A DNA stretch of 63,134 nucleotides, taken from Lachnospiraceae bacterium. Its GTDB lineage: Bacteria; Bacillota; Clostridia; Lachnospirales; Lachnospiraceae. Below the pieces are notes generated by a model. The model saw only the letters and a list, made by a program, of their open reading frames with translations. It had not been told where the DNA came from and did not search any database. The stretch is from positions 1-63,134 of the forward strand of contig JAILGE010000040.1 of assembly GCA_024697065.1 (NCBI GenBank). The letters are read 5' to 3'. Shown piece by piece: positions 54,821-63,134 of the stretch. The translations under genes were made by a program, and so were the position numbers. Each line of letters opens with the position of its first letter. Positions within the stretch are counted from its first letter, which is position 1.

Positions 54821-55903
54821 ATGAAACGTATCGGTATGCTTACAAGCGGCGGTGACTGTCAGGCTCTCAATGCGGCAATGCGCGGTGTTGTTAAGTGTCT
54901 TTACAACAACGGCTTGGGCGGAGAACTGGAGATCTTCGGATTCAATGCGGGCTATAAAGGGCTGATAAACAGTGACTTCAGAATGCTTACCGGCGACGAT
55001 TTTTCAGGTATCCTTACCAAAGGCGGAACCATCCTCGGATCCTCCAGAGTTCCTTTCAAGACCATAGATGAGCCGGATGAGAATGGTAACAATAAAGTTG
55101 AAAGTATGAAGCATACATATCACAAATTAAGTCTGGACTGCCTTGTCATACTGGGTGGAAACGGTACCCACAAGACCGCCAACAGACTGCGTGAAGAAGG
55201 TCTTAATGTCATCACTCTTCCCAAGACCATAGATAATGATCTCTGGGGAACAGATATGACATTCGGATTCCAGAGTGCAGTTGATGTGGCAACACATGTG
55301 ATAGATTGCATACATACTACGGCAGATTCCCACGGAAGAGTATTTATAGTTGAGGTCATGGGACATAAAGCGGGATGGCTCACACTTAATGCCGGCATGG
55401 CATCGGGAGCTGACATCATCCTTATTCCCGAGATCCCTTATCATATGGATTGCGTCATAAATGCGATAAAGCGCAGAGAGGCAAGAGGCAGCAAATTCAC
55501 CATTCTTGCCGTTGCGGAGGGCGCTATATCTGCTGAGGATGCAAAGCTTTCCAAGAAGGAGTATGCAAAGAAGCTCGAGAAGCTTCCGTTCCCCAGTGTA
55601 TCCTACGAAGTGGCGGATGCCATTGCCAAAAAGACGGGACTTGAGGTAAGAGTCACCGTTCCCGGTCATATGCAGCGCGGCGGCAGCCCCTGCCCTTATG
55701 ACAGAGTATTTGCATCAAGACTCGGTGCGGAAGCGGGACGCTTGATAATAAAAGGTGAGTTCGGAGTCATGGTGGGATATAAGGACAGAGAGATAGTAAG
55801 AGTGCCCCTTAAGGATGTTGCGGGCAAGCTCAAGACCGTCGCTCCGGATGCTACCATCATCAAGGAAGCCAAGATGCTCGGGATCAGTTTCGGAGACGAG
55901 TAA
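54821..55903 (+). CDS. pfkA: 6-phosphofructokinase
   Basis: 360 residues, PFK-A fold. LTSGGDCQALNAAMRG is the N-terminal phosphate loop. Position 113-116 reads GNGT: Asn114 stands where ATP enzymes have Asp103, and Gly115 where PPi enzymes have Asp104. PKTIDND has Lys135, which is Gly in E. coli ATP-PFK and Lys in PPi-type enzymes. The phosphoryl donor is thus uncertain; it may be ATP, PPi or both. AAGGAGG precedes the ATG. The stop overlaps the dnaX start. Confidence 0.9.
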   Translation: MKRIGMLTSGGDCQALNAAMRGVVKCLYNNGLGGELEIFGFNAGYKGLINSDFRMLTGDDFSGILTKGGTILGSSRVPFKTIDEPDENGNNKVESMKHTYHKLSLDCLVILGGNGTHKTANRLREEGLNVITLPKTIDNDLWGTDMTFGFQSAVDVATHVIDCIHTTADSHGRVFIVEVMGHKAGWLTLNAGMASGADIILIPEIPYHMDCVINAIKRREARGSKFTILAVAEGAISAEDAKLSKKEYAKKLEKLPFPSVSYEVADAIAKKTGLEVRVTVPGHMQRGGSPCPYDRVFASRLGAEAGRLIIKGEFGVMVGYKDREIVRVPLKDVAGKLKTVAPDATIIKEAKMLGISFGDE

Positions 55904-57489
55904 TGTCATATACAGCACTTTACAGGAAGTTCAGACCTGTGACATTCGATGATGTCAAAGGTCAGGATCATATAGTCACTACATTAAAGAATCAGCTGAA
56001 TGCCGGACGCATAGGCCATGCCTATCTTTTTTGCGGCACCAGAGGAACCGGTAAGACAACGGTCGCAAAGATTTTTGCAAAAGCTGTAAACTGCGAAAAT
56101 CCCAAAGACGGCAGTCCCTGCGGAGAGTGCGCCATGTGCAGGGCCATTGCTGCCGGCACCAGCATGAATGTTATTGAGATCGATGCGGCATCCAACAACG
56201 GTGTTGAGAATATCCGTGAGATCATCGAGGAAGTTACATATCCTCCCGTTGAGGGAAAATATAAAGTCTACATCATGGACGAGGCTCACATGCTTTCGGA
56301 GGGGGCGAGGAATGCCCTCCTGAAAACGCTTGAGGAGCCTCCTTCGTATGTCATCTTCATTCTTGCCACTACCGAGCTGCAGCGTATCCCAATTACGATA
56401 ATGAGCCGTTGCCAGAGATATGATTTCAGAAGGATCTCCATAGACACCATTGCTGCCAGAATGAAGGAACTCACGCAGATCGAAGGTATCGATGCGGATG
56501 ACAGGGCATTGCGTTACGTGGCCAAAGCTGCAGACGGATCCATGCGTGACGGACTGAGCCTTCTGGATCAGTGCGCGGCGTTCAACTTCGGTGAGAAGCT
56601 CACCTATGAGAAGACACTGGAGGTACTCGGCGCGGTTGATACAACGGTATTCAGTGAATTGATGAGGTTGCTCATCGATGATAATGTCATAGGTACCATG
56701 GATCTGGTTGAACGTGTTGTGATGCAGGGACGTGAACTGTCCCAGTTTGTAACGGATTTCATCTGGTATCTTCGAAGCCTTATGCTTCTTAAAGCATCCG
56801 ATGATAAGGATATGGAAGAGCTCCTTAATATTTCATCGGAGCATCTGGCTCTTTTGAAAGAGGAAGCGGGGATGATCGATATGGATACGGTGTTCAGGTA
56901 TATATCGGTTTTCTCGGAACTTCAAAACAGAATGAAATTTGCATCTCAAAAGCGTATAATGCTTGAGATGTATCTGATAAGGCTCACAAGGCCGCAGATG
57001 GATAAGGATAATGATGCACTCATCCAGAGGATAGACAGACTGGAAAAGCTTCTGGAAAACGGAGTGACGGTTGCGGCGGCACCCGGACAACAGGCTGCAG
57101 CACCTCAGGCTGCAAATGCTGCAGCACCACAGCTTTCAAAAAAGGTTACGCTTGAAGTTGCTATTCCGGAAGATATCAAGAGAGTGTGCAGGGAATGGAA
57201 TGAGATCGTGGGAATGACGGATTATCCGCTTCGCGGGATCATTCGTCAGGCTGAACTCTCTCTTGGCGAAAACGGCAGACTGCTTTTATGTTTTTCAAAT
57301 AAATTCTATGCTGATCAGATGAAGAGCGATGAATATTCAAAAGCGCTTTCCGGTGTGCTGGGCGATCATATAGGCAAGGAAGTTTTGTTTGACGTCAGGA
57401 TCTTTGACGGACAAAGGGATTTTGATGAACAATTTGCTGATCTTTTGAAGATACTTCACATTGAGAAGATCACGGAAGAGCCGGCTTAA
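55903..57489 (+). CDS. dnaX: DNA polymerase III subunits gamma/tau
   Basis: 528 residues from ATG 55903 (TAATG overlap). It starts YTALYRKFRPVTFDDVKGQD, then Walker A GTRGTGKT, a cysteine zinc module (CGECAMC), IDAASNNGVENIREI, Walker B YIMDEAHMLS and the SRC motif (MSRCQRYDF). It is the clamp-loader motor; holB at 18596 encodes its partner. The tail (about residues 390-528) contains an Ala/Gln-rich linker and a tau-like C-terminal domain. Confidence 0.95.
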   Translation: MSYTALYRKFRPVTFDDVKGQDHIVTTLKNQLNAGRIGHAYLFCGTRGTGKTTVAKIFAKAVNCENPKDGSPCGECAMCRAIAAGTSMNVIEIDAASNNGVENIREIIEEVTYPPVEGKYKVYIMDEAHMLSEGARNALLKTLEEPPSYVIFILATTELQRIPITIMSRCQRYDFRRISIDTIAARMKELTQIEGIDADDRALRYVAKAADGSMRDGLSLLDQCAAFNFGEKLTYEKTLEVLGAVDTTVFSELMRLLIDDNVIGTMDLVERVVMQGRELSQFVTDFIWYLRSLMLLKASDDKDMEELLNISSEHLALLKEEAGMIDMDTVFRYISVFSELQNRMKFASQKRIMLEMYLIRLTRPQMDKDNDALIQRIDRLEKLLENGVTVAAAPGQQAAAPQAANAAAPQLSKKVTLEVAIPEDIKRVCREWNEIVGMTDYPLRGIIRQAELSLGENGRLLLCFSNKFYADQMKSDEYSKALSGVLGDHIGKEVLFDVRIFDGQRDFDEQFADLLKILHIEKITEEPA

Positions 57490-57516
57490 ATTATTTTATT
57501 ACAGGAGGAAACTCAA

Positions 57517-57870
57517 ATGGCAAGAAGAGGCGGATTTTACGGCGGTGGCGGAATGCCGGGAAATATGAGCAATATGCTCAAGCAGGCACAGCGTGCGCAG
57601 CGCCAGATGGAAGAAGCTCAGAAGAGTATAGAGGAGAAGGAATTTACGGCATCTTCGGGCGGCGGTGCCGTTGAAGCGGTAGTTACCGGTAAGAAGGTGC
57701 TTACAAAGCTTACCATTTCCAAGGATGCAGTGGATCCCGATGATGTGGAAATGCTTCAGGATATGGTAATGGCCGCTGTCAACGAAGCGCTCAACCAGGC
57801 TGAAGAGGCTAATGATGAACTCATGAGAAGCATCTCATCAGGTCTTAATCTCGGGAGCCTTCCTTTCTGA
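57517..57870 (+). CDS. ebfC: YbaB/EbfC nucleoid-associated protein
   Basis: 117 residues with a Gly/Arg-rich N-terminus (MARRGGFYGGGGMPGNMSNM), a helix KQAQRAQRQMEEAQKSIEEK and the conserved SGGGAVEAVVTGKKVLTKL. It binds DNA as a dimer and forms a constant trio with dnaX and recR. GGAGGAAA is the ribosome binding site; it overlaps recR by one base (TGATG). Confidence 0.93.
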   Translation: MARRGGFYGGGGMPGNMSNMLKQAQRAQRQMEEAQKSIEEKEFTASSGGGAVEAVVTGKKVLTKLTISKDAVDPDDVEMLQDMVMAAVNEALNQAEEANDELMRSISSGLNLGSLPF

Positions 57871-58469
57871 TGGAACTGTACAGCGGTGATATAAACACAT
57901 TGATAGATGAACTGGCTGCGCTGCCGGGGATAGGTAACAGATCCGCGCAGCGGATGGCTTTTCATATCCTCAATCTTCCTCATGACAGAGTGAAGCGCCT
58001 GTCGGATGCCATAATCAATGCCAAAGAAAATGCCAGGTATTGCAGAGAATGCTGTACCCTTACGGATGGCGATATCTGTCCGGTCTGCTCTAATCCAAAG
58101 AGAGATCACGGTCAGATAATGGTTGTGGAGAATCCCAGAGATATGGCGGCCTATGAGAAGGTTGGCAAGTATGAAGGTGTTTATCATGTTCTTCACGGGA
58201 CCATCTCACCCATGAACGGCATCGGACCTTCGGACATACGTCTGAAAGAACTGATCGCCAGACTGGGTGAGAATGATGTGAAGGAAGTGATAATAGCGAC
58301 CAATGCCTCTCTGGAAGGAGAGACAACAGCAATGTATATCAGCAAACTGATAAAACCGGCGGGAATAAAGGTCACCAGGATCGCCAGTGGACTCCCTGTC
58401 GGCGGTGATGTTGAGAATACTGATGAAGTTACGCTTATGCGTGCATTTGACGGAAGGACGGAATTGTAA
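57870..58469 (+). CDS. recR: Recombination protein RecR
   Basis: 199 residues, full length. A helix-hairpin-helix ALPGIGNRSAQRMAFHIL, the C4 zinc finger CRECCTLTDGDICPVC, and a Toprim domain (IMVVENPRDMAAYEKVGKYE) are all present. RecR works with RecF and RecO to load RecA at gaps. The gene follows dnaX-ebfC as in most bacteria. Confidence 0.96.
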   Translation: MELYSGDINTLIDELAALPGIGNRSAQRMAFHILNLPHDRVKRLSDAIINAKENARYCRECCTLTDGDICPVCSNPKRDHGQIMVVENPRDMAAYEKVGKYEGVYHVLHGTISPMNGIGPSDIRLKELIARLGENDVKEVIIATNASLEGETTAMYISKLIKPAGIKVTRIASGLPVGGDVENTDEVTLMRAFDGRTEL

Positions 58470-58470
58470 A

Positions 58471-59538
58471 ATGGCTAAAGCTAAAGAGATCACAAAGGGA
58501 ATCACAACAGAACTTTTCGGAAAGACAAAAGACGGTAAGGAGATAACTCTCTATACCATCACCAATGCCAACGGAATGAGCGCATCCGTGATCAACTACG
58601 GTGCGATACTTGTCAATCTTCTCGTTCCCGATAAAAAGGGCAAGACCGCAGATGTTGTTCTCGGTTATGACAAGCTTGCAAAGTATTTTAAGAACGGAGC
58701 TTTCTTCGGATGTACCGTAGGCCCTATTGCTAACAGAACTGCTTTCGGAAAGTACAAGATCGGAAGAAAGACGGTACAGATGCCTGTTAACGACCGCGGT
58801 ATCAACAATCTTCATTCCGACATTGAGAACGGCTTCCATAAAAGGGTATGGGATGCAAAGACAGGAAAGAACAGTGTTAAGTTCATGCTTGATAAGAAGG
58901 ACAGGGATCTTGGCCCCGGCAATATGCATGTATCGGTAACATATACTCTTACCGACAAGAATGAGCTTAAGATAAAATATGATGCTACATCTGATAAGCC
59001 TACAGCCATCAACATGACCAATCATACATATTTCAATCTTGGGGGGGAGAAGAGCGAGAACTGCTTTGATACCATCGTGACCATTTTCTCTGACAGGATA
59101 ACCGAGGTCAATGAGGATCTTATCCCCACCGGAAGGATGATCAACGTTGCGGGAACCCCTTTTGATTTTAATACTCCCAAGAAGATCGGCAAGGATATAA
59201 AGGCGAAAGATACGTTTATCAGGATCGCCGGCGGATTTGATCATAATTTTGAGATCCGCGGAAAGAGCGGAAGGCTCAGGAAAGCGGCAGTGGCAGAGGA
59301 CAAAAAGAGCGGAAGAGTCATGGAAGTGTTTACGGATCTTCCCGGCATGCAGTTCTATACCGGCAACTTTATTTCAAAGCATGCAGGCAAAGCAGGTGCA
59401 GCTTACGGTAAGTTCAAGGGATTTGCAATGGAGACACAGTATTTCCCCGATGCCATGAATCATGATAATTTTGAGAAGCCTTTATTCGGACCTGAGAAGG
59501 ATTATCATACCGTTACGGTTTATAAGTTCAACTGGTAA
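58471..59538 (+). CDS. galM: Aldose 1-epimerase (galactose mutarotase)
   Basis: 355 residues from ATG 58471 (the longer frame from 58387 lies inside recR). Beta-sandwich family motifs: VINYGAILVNLLVPDK, GPIANRTAFGKYKIG, MTNHTYFNLGG with catalytic His, and GFAMETQYFPDAMNH with catalytic Glu. It interconverts alpha and beta sugars. It starts two bases after recR and is followed immediately by a DUF5711-like gene. Confidence 0.92.
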   Translation: MAKAKEITKGITTELFGKTKDGKEITLYTITNANGMSASVINYGAILVNLLVPDKKGKTADVVLGYDKLAKYFKNGAFFGCTVGPIANRTAFGKYKIGRKTVQMPVNDRGINNLHSDIENGFHKRVWDAKTGKNSVKFMLDKKDRDLGPGNMHVSVTYTLTDKNELKIKYDATSDKPTAINMTNHTYFNLGGEKSENCFDTIVTIFSDRITEVNEDLIPTGRMINVAGTPFDFNTPKKIGKDIKAKDTFIRIAGGFDHNFEIRGKSGRLRKAAVAEDKKSGRVMEVFTDLPGMQFYTGNFISKHAGKAGAAYGKFKGFAMETQYFPDAMNHDNFEKPLFGPEKDYHTVTVYKFNW

Positions 59539-60774
59539 ATGACAGATCTTTACGGATCATATGAAGAAAAGGAATTGAAGAATAAGAATTCGGACAACAT
59601 ATTATCCATAGATCATATTAAAAGGAAAGCTAGGATACTGCTTATCAAGAGAGCGGTATTCTGGCTTACTCTTTTTGTTCTCATTACGTCAACGGCTGCC
59701 TGGCTTATCAATCGTGAGCACAAGCGGGTTTTTGCGTCCTATGAGGTTACTTTAAGGTGCCAGATGCAGGATATGGGTAATGCAACATTCAAACGTTTCG
59801 GGAAAAGATTCCTATCCTACAATACCGACGGCATCAGATGCATAGGTCAGGACGGCAAGGCTGTCTGGACAGGTGCATTCCAGATGGAAGCTCCCATAGT
59901 TGAGGTGAACGGTAACTATGCGGCGGCAGCAGACCGCGGCGGCAGGGTTATATACATATATGATCAGAACGGGGAACTCAGATCCGTCAAAACGGCAGCT
60001 CCCGTTATCAGACTTTCCGTGACATCCGGCGGGATCGTGGCTGCGGCGCAGGATGAAGGCACTGCGGTATCTGTTTATTTTTACGACTACAGGAAGGATG
60101 AGGGGAGAGAGTGCATCTACGGGATCCATACGACCATGGACGGAAGCGGATACCCGCTTGCTTTCTCGGCATCATCCGGAGGAAGGCTTGCCGCTACGGC
60201 AACTTTGTCGGAGAATGCCGGAAGAGCGGATACACAGGTTTCTTTCTACGATTTCAGTGCGGCAGGTAAAAATTACAGCGATAACAGGACGATCTCCTAT
60301 CATTATGCGGGGGATGTGGTTCCCGTGGTCACTTTTATGAATGACAAAAAAGCATTTGCGCTTTCGGATTCCAGACTTATCATTTACGAGACATCAAACG
60401 GAAGTGTGATGAAGAGTGTAAATGAAGTTCTTTTAAGCGGCAGGATCCATGCCGTGTTCAACAGTGAAAAGTATATAGGCATTGTATTTGATGATCCGGA
60501 TATCTCCGACGGTTACCGCATGGATATCTATAATTCCGTGGGAGAAAAGACCGGCGTGGTAGAGGTGGACGGAGCTTACCGCGAGATTTCCTTTTCCGAT
60601 GACAGAGCGGTGATATTGTCGGATCGGCACTGTAAAGTCTATAAAACGGACGGAAGACTAAAGGCTGATATCGACTTTGGTGAGGATGATGTCAGGCTCC
60701 TTATTCCCCAACCCCAGGCGGACAGATTTGTTGCCGTTACGGATTCCGGCGTTATCAGCATGCAATTCAGGTAA
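59539..60774 (+). CDS. DUF5711-like anchored beta-propeller protein
   Basis: 411 residues, starting directly after the galM stop. A charged cytoplasmic N-terminus and one membrane helix (AVFWLTLFVLITSTAAWLI) precede an outer domain of repeated beta-blades (e.g. DGIRCIGQDGKAVWTGAF, AAADRGGRVIYIYDQNGEL), like the DUF5711 family of Lachnospiraceae. Role unknown; perhaps a wall or sugar-related sensor. Confidence 0.7.
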   Translation: MTDLYGSYEEKELKNKNSDNILSIDHIKRKARILLIKRAVFWLTLFVLITSTAAWLINREHKRVFASYEVTLRCQMQDMGNATFKRFGKRFLSYNTDGIRCIGQDGKAVWTGAFQMEAPIVEVNGNYAAAADRGGRVIYIYDQNGELRSVKTAAPVIRLSVTSGGIVAAAQDEGTAVSVYFYDYRKDEGRECIYGIHTTMDGSGYPLAFSASSGGRLAATATLSENAGRADTQVSFYDFSAAGKNYSDNRTISYHYAGDVVPVVTFMNDKKAFALSDSRLIIYETSNGSVMKSVNEVLLSGRIHAVFNSEKYIGIVFDDPDISDGYRMDIYNSVGEKTGVVEVDGAYREISFSDDRAVILSDRHCKVYKTDGRLKADIDFGEDDVRLLIPQPQADRFVAVTDSGVISMQFR

Positions 60775-60821
60775 CAGGATAAAATCTGTCTTTAATTTTC
60801 ACGTATCAGTCTTTATTTTTC

Positions 60822-60849
60822 AGACATACTGTTTTGTATGTCTTTTTTT
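60822..60849 (+). terminator. Intrinsic terminator
   Basis: AGACATAC (60822-60829), TGTTTT loop, GTATGTCT (60836-60843), followed by T. Confidence 0.85.
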
Positions 60850-60908
60850 ATAGTTGTTCTTTTTTCTATAAGTAAATTAGTTGGATTAATGTAAATCATT
60901 TTTAGAAT

Positions 60909-60952
60909 ATTGCACAAAAAACAAGCCTGATACTTGAAATATAATGTGCAAT
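60909..60952 (+). promoter_or_regulatory. Inverted repeat around the MCP gene promoter region
   Basis: ATTGCACA (60909-60916) and TGTGCAAT (60945-60952) are perfect 8-bp arms 28 bases apart; a TATAAT (60940-60945) overlaps the right arm. Likely operator or structured promoter of the chemoreceptor gene. Confidence 0.45.
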
Positions 60953-61028
60953 AATTTATCATAAAATTATTCTTATAAAGAAGCAAGGATGCTTGATATG
61001 CTTGAAATTGTGAAAGGAGAAGGGTGAG

Positions 61029-62750
61029 ATGGGGAAGAAAAGCGTTAAGAACGGAAACCTTATCGGTCACATTATCTGCATTGCCATTATCGGTCTTGTA
61101 GGGGCGTGTGCGATATTGTGTATTGTGGCGGGGGTTATGTTTGCGGACATATACCATACGACTACTCTTGAGGAACTCAAGGTGGCCGATGAACATCTGG
61201 CTAGCGAATATGAGGGTCGCTATCCCGGTGACTGGCACATGGAGGGGGAAGATTTATATAAAGGTAATACAAAAATATCCGGCGAGTATGGGATAATCGA
61301 CAATCTCCATGCCAAGACAGGTGTTAACTATACTATCTTTTACGGGCCTACCCGAAGGATCACGACTCTTACCAAAAAGGATTCCGGAGACAGGATAATC
61401 GGTACGGATGCGACGGATGCGGTTATTGAAACTGTATTAAAGGGCGGTAAGGAATTTACCAGCACAAAGACTGACATACAGGGAGAAAATTTCTATGTTT
61501 ATTATATTCCGATGAAGAACAGTGACGGTTCGGTAGTCGGCATGTATTTTGCGGGACGTCCTTCAAGTGACATTACCGCAGATATCAGGGGGAAGGTAGT
61601 TGTAGCGGTAATAATATCGGTTGTTGTAGCAGTTGTTCTTTCCGTTGCGGGACTTCTGATCTCAAAGAAGTTCTCTACGATGATGAAACAGATCGCAGAG
61701 AATGTTAAGACCATCGCAGAAGGAAATCTTAAAGAAGGTGTTGCTTCATCACTGATCGCAAGAAACGACGAGCTTGGTATCATAGCTGAAAGCGTATCTG
61801 AGCTTTCCGACAGATTAAAAGAAGTTATCGGAGGCGCACAACAGGCAGCAGGCCATGTTCGCAGTCAGGGCGGCGACCTGGCAGAATCTTCGGAACAGGC
61901 TTCCCAGGCTTCGGGACAGGTTACCGATGCTGTCAATGAGATCTCAAAGGGTGCGGTTTCACAGGCTGAAAGCGTACAGAATGCCGCTAATAATACCGAC
62001 GAGATCGGCAATAACATCGAGACTATCACAAGTGATGTTACACAGATGGATACTTATGCTGCCGAAATGAAGAACGCATGCGACAAGGCTATGCTCGCGC
62101 TTGAGAAACTTATAGAGCAGAGCAGTGAGGTAACTTCTTCGGTTAAGGAGATCAGCGAGACCATCATTTCAACCAATGAATCATCCAAGCAGATATCCCA
62201 GTTCTCGCAGGCGATAGCCGATATCGCGACACAGACCAATCTGCTTTCGCTTAATGCTTCTATAGAGGCTGCACGAGCAGGTGAAGCCGGCAGAGGCTTT
62301 GCGGTTGTGGCGGATGAGATAAGAACTCTTGCGGATCAGTCCAGCGAGAGTGCGGATAAGATCAAGAGCATCGTGGATAAGCTGTTGGAAGGCTCGGAAG
62401 CATCAGTGGCTGTCATGGATAAGCTTAATGAAAACTTTAAGCTTCAGTCTTCACAGCTCGACTCCACCAAGCAGGATATGGAAATAATGTCGGAGAACGT
62501 TAAGAATGTAAGTGAGACTTCGCAGGAGATCTCTGACAGGGTAAATGCACTCAATGAAGCAAAGAGAAGTCTCATTGAGATCATTGCCGACCTGTCGGCT
62601 ATCTCGGAAGAGAATGCAGCGTCTACCGAAGAGACCAACGCTTCCATGGAAGAGCTTAATGCAACATTCTCCATCATCAGTGAGTCGGCTAATAAGCTGC
62701 AGGAACTGTCCAGGGAGCTTGACGCATCGATGGCGTATTTCAAGGTATAA
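61029..62750 (+). CDS. Methyl-accepting chemotaxis protein
   Basis: 573 residues. One membrane helix near residues 12-38, an outer sensor region of ~150 residues that looks like a single Cache-type domain ([18 protein letters not shown]), a second helix ([20 protein letters not shown]), HAMP, and the signalling domain with the conserved tip [20 protein letters not shown]. It senses an external ligand and controls CheA; no chemotaxis genes are nearby. GAAAGGAG precedes ATG 61029. Confidence 0.93.
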   Translation: MGKKSVKNGNLIGHIICIAIIGLVGACAILCIVAGVMFADIYHTTTLEELKVADEHLASEYEGRYPGDWHMEGEDLYKGNTKISGEYGIIDNLHAKTGVNYTIFYGPTRRITTLTKKDSGDRIIGTDATDAVIETVLKGGKEFTSTKTDIQGENFYVYYIPMKNSDGSVVGMYFAGRPSSDITADIRGKVVVAVIISVVVAVVLSVAGLLISKKFSTMMKQIAENVKTIAEGNLKEGVASSLIARNDELGIIAESVSELSDRLKEVIGGAQQAAGHVRSQGGDLAESSEQASQASGQVTDAVNEISKGAVSQAESVQNAANNTDEIGNNIETITSDVTQMDTYAAEMKNACDKAMLALEKLIEQSSEVTSSVKEISETIISTNESSKQISQFSQAIADIATQTNLLSLNASIEAARAGEAGRGFAVVADEIRTLADQSSESADKIKSIVDKLLEGSEASVAVMDKLNENFKLQSSQLDSTKQDMEIMSENVKNVSETSQEISDRVNALNEAKRSLIEIIADLSAISEENAASTEETNASMEELNATFSIISESANKLQELSRELDASMAYFKV

Positions 62751-62776
62751 AGCAGATTTTAGAGAGTGATAAGATT

Positions 62777-62809
62777 CCGGTCTGCTTGAAAAAGCAGACC
62801 GGTTTTTTT
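62777..62809 (+). terminator. Intrinsic terminator of the MCP gene
   Basis: CCGGTCTGCTT, GAAA loop, AAGCAGACCGG, then T7: perfect 11-bp stem. Confidence 0.95.
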
Positions 62810-62845
62810 CTCCAAAAATTTTTTTAAAAAATATTTAAAAAGTTG

Positions 62846-62874
62846 TTGACATTTAAAACAGACGGTGGTACTCT
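62846..62874 (+). promoter_or_regulatory. rRNA operon promoter
   Basis: TTGACA (62846-62851), 17-bp spacer, TACTCT (62869-62874), with A/T tracts just upstream (62812-62845) that look like an UP element. The -10 is weak but the -35 is perfect. Confidence 0.65.
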
Positions 62875-63090
62875 AGTGAAGTCGCGCGGGAAACACCAAA
62901 GCGACAGGAACCTTGACAAAAAAACAGTAATGCAACCCCGAAGATTTCTAAAAAAGATATCCTATTTTCGAGGGATATAACGGTTGAGATCGCAAGATCA
63001 AGATCGAAGAAATTATTCGGAAGAACGGTTCAACGAACCAAGTAAAAAAGGAAACTAAAGCCAGAATTAGTCTGGACAGTTTCGAACACT
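62875..63090 (+). other. rRNA operon leader
   Basis: About 215 bases between the promoter and the 16S gene with no open frame. It has several inverted repeats, for example GAACGGTTC (63021-63029) followed by AACGAACC, and CCAGAATTAGTCTGG at 63061-63075; part of this will pair with sequence after the 16S to form the RNase III stem. A second TTGACA at 62913 lacks a usable -10. Confidence 0.5.
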
Positions 63091-63134
63091 TTAATCGAGA
63101 GTTCGATCCTGGCTCAGGATGAACGCTGGCGGCG
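63091..63134 (+). rRNA. 16S ribosomal RNA, 5' end (continues beyond window)
   Basis: GAGAGTTCGATCCTGGCTCA and GATGAACGCTGGCGGCG are the near-universal first bases of bacterial 16S. The pairing GAGTT/GGCTC (helix 1) is kept. The base after GAGTT is C rather than the usual T. Exact 5' end is approximate. Confidence 0.95.

Overview
The window looks like a 63 kb stretch of a low-to-mid GC Firmicutes chromosome, most likely a Lachnospiraceae (Clostridia) member, possibly near Butyrivibrio. This rests on gene content (DUF4250, DUF5711-like and DUF3160 proteins, PcsB-type hydrolases), AGGAGG ribosome binding sites, and Firmicutes gene orders. It is mostly housekeeping chromosome and ends at the 5' end of a 16S rRNA gene, so it lies just upstream of an rRNA operon.

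Layout. 1-1317: the end of a coiled-coil/SleB-type hydrolase and a convergent DUF402 phosphatase gene. 1439-8813: a complete F1Fo ATP synthase operon (atpZ-I-B-E-F-H-A-G-D-C); the c subunit carries the Na+-binding residue pattern. 8810-15917: four genes joined to the atp operon by overlaps (a large anchored protein, an NlpC/P60 hydrolase, a YkuD transpeptidase, an Orn/Lys/Arg decarboxylase-like enzyme). 15990-22693: zinc-ribbon protein, guanylate-kinase-like protein, yaaR, holB, ricT, trmN6-like, rsmI, matching the B. subtilis yaaO-to-rsmI region. 22781-27271: acpP, a DegT aminotransferase, cca and a PEGA lipoprotein. 27367-32030: hup, rqcP, divIC, tilS, hpt, ftsH, the B. subtilis yabO-ftsH order without yabP, yabQ and spoIIE, which points to a non-sporulating lineage. 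32031-43574: a candidate small RNA, gpmI, asparaginase, pncB, a PHP phosphoesterase, a DUF3160 lipoprotein, CapA and mntP.

The accessory part is 43575-47937. It holds a hipBA toxin-antitoxin module flanked by 16-bp direct repeats, and a self-contained mini-gene whose coding sequence is largely a (TGTCA)14 pentanucleotide tract. That tract is expected to switch reading frame when it gains or loses units, and it encodes Cys-His-Val-Met-Ser repeats. A two-gene membrane set (one with DUF2752) and an orphan lipoprotein follow. This mini-gene is the best candidate here for an undescribed system.

47990-63134 returns to core genes: galE (reverse strand), an auxin-efflux-type carrier, a HAD phosphatase, a two-component system, tRNA-Ser(CGA), pfkA, dnaX-ebfC-recR (a replication/repair operon), galM with a DUF5711-like protein, a chemoreceptor, and the promoter, leader and start of a 16S rRNA gene. 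Promoters and terminators were read by eye; functional calls come from recognised motifs and gene order without database searches.
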